From assembly GCA_946902875.1 (NCBI GenBank), contig OX336343.1, positions 534,754 to 598,753 of the forward strand: 64,000 nucleotides of DNA, in the 5' to 3' direction. Under the pieces are notes generated by a model. It did no database searches and was not told the DNA's origin. It saw only the letters and a program-made list of their open reading frames with translations. The stretch is from Nematopogon swammerdamellus. Its lineage: Eukaryota; Arthropoda; Insecta; Lepidoptera; Adelidae. Positions 26,615 through 38,901 of this stretch are shown piece after piece. The number at the start of each line of letters is the position of its first letter. The stretch's first letter is position 1. Position numbers and translations under genes: made by a program.

Positions 26615-29600
26615 ATGGCAGACCGCCTGCAGGAGGATCCGGTGAGTCCTGCGACTGTTCAGACTGCAGTGATCTCGCCCCTACACCAGTTGTCACAATT
26701 TAAACCTTTTGCCGGCATATCTTCATAGCTTGGAGCTCATGATTTAGTGGAAGGGGCCCAGAGTGCGTGCTTCGACGATCTTAGATGTCAGGAAAATGGT
26801 TCTCAGGAGATCCGGCCGCTGGCGGCTCTGGAGTTCGAGGTGTCGCGCGTGGTGCAGCGGCTGGAGGCGAACGTGTCGGTGGGCGGCGCGGGCGCGACGG
26901 CCGGCGCCGCGGCTGAGGACGCGCGCTCAAGGAAGATTAGCGGGGATTTCTTCGAGCCACAGGAGACCAGCATCGATGAGATTCTCAGATCAGGTGTTGT
27001 ATTTGCACAGAACATAAGTGGTCACATCTCGTTCAGATCCATCTGCATTGAATCCTATATTACCTATGTTTGTTGATTGCTGAAGCATAGAAAGCCACAA
27101 CCCTTTGACTCCCTGACACTTGAATATGCTTACCCCCCTTGAAAGTAGCATGGGAGCACTTTCGCCACGCGGAGATTCAGCGCCGTCACACTCAAATGTT
27201 TCATAAAGTAATGAAGAAAAAATCAATAAACTCTATTGGCACATAGACCCAATCAAATTACTTACAAAGCGATCTGAAACAAGTTAGGATTCACTTGCTT
27301 AGAATCACAGACATTTTATTTGAACTTCAGGAATAATAAAATACACACTTGACATTTCTTCAAAATTATACCAACTTAAAATTGACGATTTCCCCATACA
27401 AATTACTTATCAATGTGTAGGTAACAGAATGCGCTCTTTAAAAGAATGATACGAGTAAATTCGGGACTTGAATCCATCCCACAAATAAAAGAAAAAGCTA
27501 AGCTGAGAATATCGGTTGGTCTGATGAGCGGCCACTGCTCACTAAATAAACATGTACACACACTTGTCGCATCACTTGATTGCATGTCGGTCGTCATCAA
27601 CGTCCAATGAGAGAGCGTGAAGATGTTGATCTCCTCAGCCTTGATGACCAATTGTGGACATTAAGCGATGACCGAAACCTTACTTGATCCCACATACATA
27701 CCTACATGCATACATACCACAAGCTATATCCCGATAATCGGGGTAAGCAGAGTAATAGGTATTGCGCTGCAAGGACTCTGGTAAATTACAGCACAACACC
27801 GACCGCCATGCTTCGCAAAGTATTTGTGCTATATAATTATCAAGCAACAAGTACAGTATCGGGTCCTTCAAGAGGGGCGTGAATAGGCACCTGTCAGGCC
27901 GGCATGCCATTCGCAACCCCTGTATACGACTGAATGTCCATGGGCGTCGCTAGACACCTCATGGGTGCATTGCCACCACAATTCGCACTTTCTATAAAAA
28001 AAAAAGAAGTAAGGAACGATTAAGTACCAGCCCCACACGATCCTCACACATGTAGTAATTAATACCTAATCCAGTATCAAAGTAGTAATCCGGCGAGTGT
28101 ATTTCGTGAATTCTTTAACCTGTGTGTCTTCAAACATCATGTTAACAGGCTAGACAGCCTAGCAACAGTCCGCAAATCTGCTGGTATAGCACCTAACTGA
28201 GCGTGGTTTCGCGAGGAGAGGTGATTTGGGCTCTGTCGACTGCACATATTGGTCTCTCGGCACAGCCACCCATGTTGGTTTACATAAAAAAATGTGTGGT
28301 TGTGACGTTGGTACAGTGGAGTGGTTGGTGCGCCGCACGGAGCCCGGGGAGGAGAGCGGCGACGCGTGGTCGCTGCCGGCGGCGGGGCGGCTGGTGCGAG
28401 CGTCGGCGCTGGCGCACAGCGTGGTCGCGTACCTGGGCGTGCTGGAGCGCTCGCACCTCGCCAAGATCAACGCGCACGTCGCCTCCGAGACCACGCGCTG
28501 GCTCACGCACATGTTCAAGTAACGTTTCCTCTTCATTTTCGATCAGTCCTCAAATAGTGCCTATTATTTACTTGATGGAACGACCAAAGAGCTAAAATCA
28601 ATTTTCAATTTACTAACCTGGATTGTTTTTAAAAATAAATCATTTAATAATTAAACAATTGATTAAATGTTTACAAAAGTTTTCAATAAAAAGTGGGCAT
28701 CAGGTGGCTAGGCTCAAGCGGCAGTGGGCAGGGCACGTCAGCCGATACTATATACTTGCCATCACCAGCAGAAACAAAACAATATCTTATGCGATAGACC
28801 TACCACAGATGTGTAGTAATCAAAAATCCTGAGTCAAATGTTTAATGGATATTTATTTGCAAGTATTTATTTATCCAAGCGAAGCATTGAGTACCTAGTT
28901 TAAAAGAAAAATAAAATGCCAGCATGACCCTACGATCCCCACGAACCACTGAACGTACATATGTGTAACTGCACAACATGGCGGGTGGTCGAGTGGGTTG
29001 GGCGACGGCTTCTCTTGCGAGAGGTCCAGGTTTTGAATCCGGTCGGCGTGTACCAATGAGTTTTTTTCTGAAGGAAAAATTTACTTGCATTCAAATACAC
29101 CTGCTGCTTCACCGTTTGGAACCAGTGTAAAACTCTAGATCCCTTCCCATGCCCCTTACTAGGTGGTTTTCTCGAATTTTGGCCGACTGGATTGGTACCA
29201 CCGCACTGGATGCAAGATGGCCGCATAGCAGCCTCGACTGTGTTCTCCTCTAGCCCAGTATAGCCGGCAATCCAAAGGGAAGTCTCCGGTATGGCACCTA
29301 GCCTCTCGTAGGTGATATTGGCCGGTCGAAGCAGCATGTGCTCTGGCCTCTCTAACCCGGCCACCCATAGCGGATCACATAGCCTTCATTATACTTTATG
29401 TAGTAACAATGCAAGGTGCGTTGGCGGACCTAATGATTTCTTATCTAATCATATTTATTGAACGTATGATTGTACATAGCCGGTCGTGTTAGCCGCTTGG
29501 ATTAAACTTTATATTTCGAGGGCACTCGGCTGCTTTATCTTATGAAAATAATTGGTTTTACAGCATTTGTTTTCGCTTGTTAAATGTTTTAGGGTGCACC

Positions 29601-32600
29601 CATTGTACATATCACACACGCTGAATCCCGACAATCGGGTTAAGCAGAGTTAATCGGTGTTGTGCTGCAAGAACTCTGGTAAATTACGGCACAACACCGA
29701 CCACCACGTTTCGCAAAGATTTCGAACAAGATTCAATCGATCAAGCAGCAAGTAAGGCATGAAGACCCGCCTGCTGCATGACTCGGTGGAAGTACCGTGC
29801 CAACGTGAGAGGTGGCGAGCCTGTCGTCCTTATTAGCACGGCATCTTGTCCTTATCCCTTAGTCGCCTTTTACGACATGCATGGGGAAAGATGCAGTGGG
29901 GCTATTCTTTTTAAGTACCGGCCCCACACGGTACGGTGCACCCCTTCAAATTAACTTAATGGTTTACACATGTGCTGGCCTATGTTACTATATAGATATC
30001 CGTTAACAGGCACGATTGTATTAAGTAGTACTTCCTGTTGAACTAAATATTGTTTGACTTGTAATTTAATACCAGTAGGATGTAATCGATAAATGTTGGC
30101 TGCACGATAGTCACCAATTTGTGTAAATGTATTTTAATTTCGACTCTCTCCATGCATGTCGTAAAAACCGACTTTTTTTATTTTTATGGACACTGACACG
30201 GTTGGCTACATCACCTACAACGTCCGTAATGTCAGCCCATAACACCGGGTGAACTAGGTGCCATGTCACTGCTTTCCCCCTTTGATCGTGCTGGCTACAC
30301 TGAACTGGTCGGAAAACACAAACTATTTACATAGCCGTTTTGGACCGACGTTTCATTCAGTGCGGTGGTACCAACCCGGGCGGGTTAAACCCTACCACCA
30401 AGTAAGATTAGGAGTTTAGGAGGGAAGGGACCTACAGTTTTTCCAGGAATCCGAACCTCGGTCAGCCTCCAACGGTCAGCGGTTACCCATCCAAGTATTG
30501 ACCGCACCCAGCGTTGCTTAACATTCAATAGCGACAGTTGACTGTCTGCACCACTGAGCTATCGAGGCTGACAAAGGGATAAGGACGAGATACTGTGCTA
30601 AAGGGCGACAGCCCTGCTACCTCTCACCTTTGCACGACCCTTCCACCGAGTCATGCAGTAGTCGGGTCGTCGTGCATCACTTGCTACTTGATAGTTATCT
30701 CGTCCTAATACTTTGCTAAACGTGGTGGTCGGGGTTGTGCTGTAATTTAAAGAGTACTTACGGCACAACACCTGGTTACTCTGCACACCGCGATTGGCGG
30801 GATACAGAGTGTGGTATATATTATATTATGTATGTATGTCTATAGCTCTAAAACTTTTGAAAGATCACAATGAAATGAAATGTTTATTTATTTTTCACAA
30901 GTAGGTAGGTTTGCAACATACACTTGTATATATGTACATGTATATATTCTTTATTGAACACCAATTTATAAAAATTAGGTACAACAGGCGAGCTTAATGC
31001 CGCGAGGCATTCTATTCTAACTAACCTTTGGGATGTGGGAGAAGTACATGCAGGCGAACAAGAATAGTTTGTGGCAATGTGTTAAGACTGTAAAGAAATA
31101 TGTATTATAAACTACATACGAATACTACATAAATACTTTAATAAACATATATATGTATATAATAAACTTACATATTATGTACATCGATCGGTGGTACCGT
31201 TGTGCGACACAACCAACTGAATGACAAGAGAGTAAGAGAAGGGGAGTAAAGATATGTATCTAATATCATACATTGCATTTACATCGGTAACGAGAGGAGA
31301 AGTTTGTTTAAATTAATCTTAAATACATTCATAGATGTAGAGGAGCGTAAATGCACGGGCAGATTATTCCAGAGGCGAGCTGTTTGTACTGTGAAAGAGT
31401 CCGTGTAGAAAGAGCTTGAGTGAGCCGGTATTGCCAAGAGTAAGTTGTCAGCAGATCTTAAAGCCAGACCGTGAGAAGAAAGAAATTCAAACCGTTCACT
31501 CAAATATTTGGGAGCAGCAGGATCATTAAGTGTGCGGAAGAGAAGAGAGAGGGCGTGAGAGTTCCTGCGACCACGAACATCGAGCCACTGAAGGCGAGCT
31601 CGATATATATACACTTAAATAACAGTTGTACGTAATAATAACTAATAATAAATAACATACCTAATACTATGAAAAGTAGGATCTGGGCGCAGTGTATGAT
31701 ACTGAGCCGAGACGACCCAGCATCGCAATACAATAGATCTATCTAGGTCGCAGTGGCACAACAGAGGGCTCAGGCGCCGTAACTAGGCTTGCCAACCCTC
31801 CCGCATTCCAGGATTCTCCCGGATTCACATGTATAATTTTGATAATCTCCCGGCTCCCGGAACGATAGTAAGAACTCCCGGAAATAATAGCTTCATTCAT
31901 TGACGCGTCAGGGGAGCGCCGTGCCCGGGTGCATTTCAACCAGCGGATCAGCCTGGCGATCCAGAGGAGGTACGCCGCTTCAGTCATGGTGACCATGCTC
32001 ATGGTCCCTATGGACGACTATTTTTATTTATACTTAGATTTATTTTTATAGTTAATCCAGTTATTTTTAGGTCTAGATATAATTATTTTTGCTTCATTCT
32101 TCTGTCCACATTATCCACCTCTACGAATACATATATGGTCCGACCGAAAGCGCGCGACGTTGCTTACCTACGCTGAATAAAATTGTACCTAACTGATAGC
32201 GGGCGGGCGGGACCGATGCCCGTTAGTCTCACTGCGGCCGCACCACCTCCCCCCGCACCTCACTCGTCATAATATTTCTCTAGGCCAGCCTTTCCCAAAC
32301 ATTTTTTCCTGCGACCCGGTCATTTTATGCCTTCTACTTCGTGACCCACTGACAACCTAAAAAGTTCAGTAGGTACCTATTGTTCAGTTTTCGTATGTGT
32401 AGCCTTAAAATTATCCAGTGTACCCTGTGGGTAGAATGAAAATAATCTCCACAGGTTAATTTAAAATATTTGTAATTTTAACTTTTTCGCACAATCATTG
32501 TGAGCTACCTTCATTCTCGCTCTTCTCGTTACAACACCATGAGCGGTGTACATCCATCTGGTGTGTACATAGGTAAAATTAAACATATTTGAATGCCTGC

Positions 32601-35600
32601 TAGTTTTATATTTATTTATTGAAAACGTAGGTATTTATTATAATTTTACAAAAATGTAATGAAATGAAAAAATAAATATAAAACCAAAAATATACTAATC
32701 TAATCTAAATAGAGAAGTGTGGAGCTGTTTTTTGTTATTAACTAAAAATTTCAAATTTGCAGGAAAATATGTTAATTTTATTCTCAGGTCCGGTTCGACT
32801 TCCAATCGGTTTCTATATTTATTTTTGAGGAACACCAGTGTTGAAAATCCTGCTACACACTTATAGGTCGTGACAAACGGCTTTAAAATTTTATAGCTTT
32901 TTCTGCTAAAACTGTGTACTCCTGACGACACGAAAGCCGCCGCCGCCGCCTCCGCCTGCACCTGATATTTTTTTTTTCGAGGCCCTGTACCGGGTCGCCA
33001 CCCATTGTTTTGGAAACGATGCTCTAGGCCGATAAATTGTTTGTGAATAAATTATAATATTTAGAATGTTTTTCGATACAAAAATTTTGCACTTCATATT
33101 GAATAATTATTATGAGATATTAAAACAGAACTGTTTTGGTGTTAAAAACGTATGTTCAATAGGGACTGGTAATTTTGTTTTTGTTCTTATTGAAGAAACC
33201 ATTAATATAATTTAACAATATGTCTGCCTCAGATTTTGTATAAGTTGTATAATTTCTTCATAATAACATAAAATGTATGAAAAACAGGCATTGTTAGAAT
33301 GAGAGGGAAATAGCCACCGAGCATAAGGTCGGTGATGTCTTAAGGAACTTATGATGGCACGAGTTCAAGCCGCCAAAATATGTTGAATCTACTTATTTTT
33401 CCTGTATTTTTTCAAGGCAAATTTCCTGTCTTGCGGATTACCGACCTGAAGAGTTGGCAACACTAGCCGTAACTGTCACCTTCAAGCTGTTATCAATGGA
33501 TCTAACAGGGTGGGGACGGTGGTTGCAGGTTTGCTGAGTACAGTGCGTACTACCACCACGACCACCTGGAGGGGCTGGTGAAGGTGACGCGTATGATGCT
33601 GCACTACAAGTACCCGCGGTACCTCGAGGACGGAGGTACGGTGCGGGTCGCTCACCGCTCGCATAGTTCAAACCACAGAGCACGAAATTACCGCGCCCGC
33701 GCCCCCTCCTAGAGGCGCCCTAAGCGATAATATTTGAAACCCAATATCTGGACGCAGTGCTACTAGCGCTTCGTATGTGTGTGTGTGTGTGTTAGTATCG
33801 ACACTACACACAAAGAGGAGCAAGTTAGGCACACTCACAAAACAAATGCACACGCACAACACACATATGTAAGTCATAGGCCACGCCTACAGGCTTCAAC
33901 GCTGTTGTAGGGAAATCGCGCTCAGGGCGCCTCTAGGAGGGGGCGCGGGCGGGGGTATTCCGTGCTCTGTGGTTCAAACTGACTAGTTAACCGTCTTCAT
34001 ACAAGCACTACGTACATTCTCTTGTAGTGAGTTCAGTGTAGCCGGCACGATCAAAGGGGGAAGCACTGACATGGCACCTAGTTCACCCGGTGTTATGGGC
34101 GGACATCACGGACGTTGTAGGTGATGTAGCCAACCATGTCAGTTTCCATAAAAAATAATAAAATAAATAAATAAATACATAAATATTGCTGCAGCGTTGG
34201 CGCTAACAAACAAGCTGCCGTGCATCTACAGCTCGGTGGCGAGCCCGCTCGGCGTGGTGCAGCACCTCTGCAGGCAGCTCGGGCTCCCGCTCGCCTGCAT
34301 CCGGCCCGTGCCCGTCAACTCCGTCTTCGGTGAGTTACCCACCACGGCACACTGCACACCGCACACCGGCCGGCCGTCAACAGCCGCTCCTCTGTATGGG
34401 AGCACGCTGTCGCCAATATTTCTACTAATTTACTTACAGTAATACAAATTGTTTCGTGGCATTTTGTCACACATTCACTCCACTCGCTCACTCTTCACTC
34501 CAGGAGGGGACGGACGTATGTTTTATAGAGCCTGAGAAACAGGTCTGAACTGATGTAGGAGAAAGCCATCCTTATCAAGTAGAGCAACAAGTTGGCTCAG
34601 TCAGTCAAGAATATTCCGAAGGCGACCGGGCCGATAACTGATCCTTGGGGCACACCGCTCAGCACATGGTGGGACTCAGAAATATTTTCACCCACTCGCA
34701 CCCGAAATAGTCTGTTGCTAAGAAAATCTTGGAACCACGTCAAAAGCCTTCCACGGAAACCAAAGTGCTCAAATTTTTGTAGAAGGCGTTTTATGGGGAC
34801 TCTGTGATTTCTCGTAGTCCAAGTAATTGATGTCCGTGGGTCGTCTCTCGTTCCAATCACACGTCCATTTGTCCACACATTCCAGCAAGTTGGTGACCGT
34901 TGATCCTCTTCAGACAAATCCATGCTGTTCCGAAAGGATTAAATTTTCCTGAGCTAGGAATGCTCTTATTTTGGAAATGATTATTTTCTCCATTGCCTTG
35001 CAGACAATACTGGTCAAGCTAATTGGACGATAATTGGCTGGGCTGAATTTGTCACCTTTCTTATAGATCGGGGTAACTATCGCCTCCTTCCAGTCTGTCG
35101 GTGTGTGTGTGTTTTGAGGCTTGCCCCTGATTAAATCAACTATTTGAATTCCTTTGATTAAAAATTATCTCATTATTGTACAGACAAACGAAGCGTACAC
35201 TATAACATATTGTGTATTGGTGACTTGGCAGGTTCCAATCAGACAATGGACGTGGCGGCTCTGCAGAAGCTGCTGGCCGAGGACGCGGAGTCTGAGAGCC
35301 GGGAGCCGCTGATGGTGCTCGCGGACGCCGGCACGACGACGCTGGGCCACTCGGACTCGGTGGCGCGGCTCAACGAGCTGTGCCGCGCGCACCACGTGTG
35401 GCTGCACCTACGCGGGCACACGCTCGCCGCGCTCGCCATACTGCCTCCGCAGCAGCCGCACCTGGTGCAGCATCCGCCGCACGTGAGCACCTCTCTCTCT
35501 CTCACTCGGACTTGGTGGCGCGGCTCAACGAGCTGTGCCGCGCGCACCACGTGTGGCCGCACCTGCGCGGGCACACGCTCGCCGCCCTCGCCATACTGCC

Positions 35601-38600
35601 TCCGCAGCAGCCGCACCTGGTGCAGCATCCGCCGCACGTGAGCACCTCTCTCTCTCTCTCTCACTCGGTGTGGCTGCACCTGCGCGGGCACACGCTCGCC
35701 GCCCTCGCCATACTGCCTCCGCAGCAGCCGCACCTGGTGCAGCATCCGCCGCACGTGAGCACCTCTCTCTCTCTCTCTCACTCGGTGTGGCTGCACCTGC
35801 GCGGGCACACGCTCGCCGCCCTCGCCATACTGCCTCCGCAGCAGCCGCACCTGGTGCAGCATCCGCCGCACGTGAGCACCTCTCTCTCTCTCTCTCACTC
35901 GGTGTGGCTGCACCTGCGCGGGCGCACGCTCGCCGCCCTCGCCATACTGCCTCCGCAGCAGCCGCACCTGGTGCAGCATCCGCCGCACGTGAGCACCTCT
36001 CTCTCTCTCTCTCACTCGGACTCGGTGGCGCGGCTCAACGAGCTGTGCCGCGCGCACCACGTGTGGGTGCACCTGCGCGGGCACACGCTCGCCGCCCTCG
36101 CCATACTGCCTCCGCAGCAGCCGCACCTGGTGCAGCATCCGCCGCACGTGAGCACCTCTCTCTCTCTCTCTCTCACTCGGTGTGGCTGCACCTGCGCGGG
36201 GACACGCTCGCCGCCCTCGCCATACTGCCTCCGCAGCAGCCGCACCTGGTGCAGCATCCGCCGCACGTGAGCACCTCTCTCTCTCTCTCTCACTCGGTGT
36301 GGCTGCACCTGCGCGGGCACACGCTCGCCGCCCTCGCCATACTGCCTCCGCAGCAGCCGCACCTGGTGCAGCATCCGCCGCACGTGAGCACCTCTCTCTC
36401 TCTCTCTCTCTCTCACTCGGACTCGGTGGCGCGGCTCAACGAGCTGTGCCGCGCGCACCACGTGTGGCTGCACCTGCGCGGGCACACGCTCGCCGCCCTC
36501 GCCATACTGCCTCCGCAGCAGCCGCACCTGGTGCAGCATCCGCCGCACGTGAGCACCTCTCTCTCTCTCTCTCACTCGGACACGGTGGCGCGGCTCAACG
36601 AGCTGTGCCGCGCGCACCACTTCAGCTCGATATCGTCAGTCAGCCTCGATAGCTCAGTGGTGCAAACAGTCAACTGTCACTATTGAATGTTAAGCAACGC
36701 TGGGTGCGGTCAGTACTTGAATGGGTGACCGCTAACCGTTGGAGGCTGACTGAGGTTCGGATTCCTTGTAAAACTGTAGGTCCCTTCCCTCCTAATCTTA
36801 CTTGGTGGTAGGGTTTAACCCGCCCGGGTTGGTACCACCGCACTGAATGAAACGTCGGTCTAAACGGCTATGTAAATAGTTTGTGTTTTCCGACCAGTTC
36901 AGTGTAGCCGGCACGATCAAAGGGGGATGCACTGACATGGCACCTAGTTCACCCGGTGTTATGGGCTGACATCACGGACGTTGTAGGTGATTTAGCCAAC
37001 CGTGACAGTTTACATAAAAAAAAAAAAAATCTCCCTATCTCTCTATCTATCTATCTATATCTCTATCTATCTTTCTATCCATCTATCTCTCTATATATCT
37101 CTCTATCTATCTCTCTATCTCCCTATCTCTCTATCTATCTATCTCTCTTTCTCTCTATCTCTCTATCTCTCTGGGCGCCAGAGACGTGCCGCAAAGCGTC
37201 GGTAGTTTCGACGTCATAGGTTCATATGCGTTAAAACTACGAAAACGAATTGTTTTTATTTGAAAAATGTGTACGAACGCTGACAAAAAAACTTACCATA
37301 GGAGGTAATCTTGGCAAAATTTCCTACAAAGTTATCTATAACTTACGGTTCACTGACCTTTGTTTGCTTCAGTGGTTTGGTTATGTTGGAAAAATGGACG
37401 ATAGGAGACTAACAAAAGAAATTTATGGAGCGAATGTGAGTGGAAGTGTCGGAAAAAGTATCCCTAAACGCCCGGCATGTGCTCTAAAAGGGTCAAGTTC
37501 GCAGTACCCGTAACCGACGAGCGTGTATGAAGAACATAATGAGAGTGGAAGAAGCGGCAGATGTGTGCCAGGATCGTAGCACGTGGAGATCCGTTGTCTC
37601 TGCCTACCCCACTGGGAAACAGGCGTGACGCTATGTATGCTAAATGTTGTGACATGTGCTGCATGATAAAATTTCTTTTCCAGAACCAAAAAATAGCAGA
37701 CTCAGTGACATTAACTTTGGGGACGTGGTTCGGAATTCCTGGACTTCCAGTGGTTGTATCCTTTTTATAATAATGACATTTTGCAATAGCAGACTGAGTT
37801 TGTTTAATGTGCTCTGAAACATTGTCAACAAAGTGCACTTTTCCTTAGCAAGATGTTCAGACCCTGTACAGGATACCAGAACCACCGGCCAACGACCACA
37901 CGAGAACTGTAAGTGTAATTTTTATTTATTTTGCTCATATTCACTGCCAGTTGTATGATGACTAGACAACAAATCAAATCTCAAATCACCTGGTGCTTTA
38001 CCGTTCCGAACCGGTGTAAAACTGTAGGTCCCTTCCTTTGCCCCTACTAGGTGGTAGGCTCAAATTGTAGCCGACTGGGTTGGTAACACCGAACTGGATG
38101 TAAGATGACCGCATAGCAGGCTCGGTTGTGTTCTCCTCTAGTCCAGTATAGCCAGCAATCCAGGGAAGTCTCCTGTGTGGCACCTACCTTCTCGGAGGTA
38201 ATATTGGCTGGTCGGAGCATGCGCTTTGGCCCCTCCAACTTGGTTAAATTTACTAGTAACTATTCTCAAACACGACTGGGCAACACCATCTCACCTTCAC
38301 AGAGAAAATAAACAAAAAAATGTCACTTTTGACGTCTGACATTTCCACAGACACTGGAATACACAGATGTTGTACCGTATTTCGGGTAACCGTATTCTAG
38401 AGTACGTTTCAATAGCTATATTTTGGTGTGCGACATGTGGGGGGAAATTATACAGTTTTGGTCAGAAAAAATCGGAAAAAAATGTCGAGTGTGTTTTGTT
38501 TTGCCTGGAGTTCAAAAAATCGGTCTGTGCTTCTAAATAAGTGAATCCTGAAGTGTTTGGAATGCGTAATTTCAGTACAGATCAGACTGAATACAGAGTA

Positions 38601-38870
38601 TTGATGAATGAATCGATTGAGGCGGGATATTCGAATTTGTGCGGGAGCGCGCGCGCCAAAATTTCGCGTTTTTGCGCGCGGCGAAAAGGGCTGGGAGTCA
38701 TCGGTAGGTAAGCATATTAATATGGCGGGAGCTAAAGGGTTAAAAATAGGCTTGACAAGTATTTAAAAAACAAAGAAAGATAACAAATAGCAACAGCAGT
38801 GATCATCGTAGACATGAACACATCAGCATAATGAACTCATTAACAAATAATAATAACCACCTTGAGAGGC

Positions 38871-38901
<31 letters not shown>

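Noticed and set aside
35239..36686. Long open frames of 200-380 codons on both strands over the exon 6 array
   Set aside because: They arise because the repeat unit happens to lack stops; they repeat exon 6 coding sequence in wrong frames or antisense with Pro/Ala/His runs. Not separate genes.
36691..36732. 5S rRNA gene
   Set aside because: Only about the promoter-containing part is present, joined to a tRNA-like start and a SINE tail; there is no full 120-nt gene or T-run terminator.
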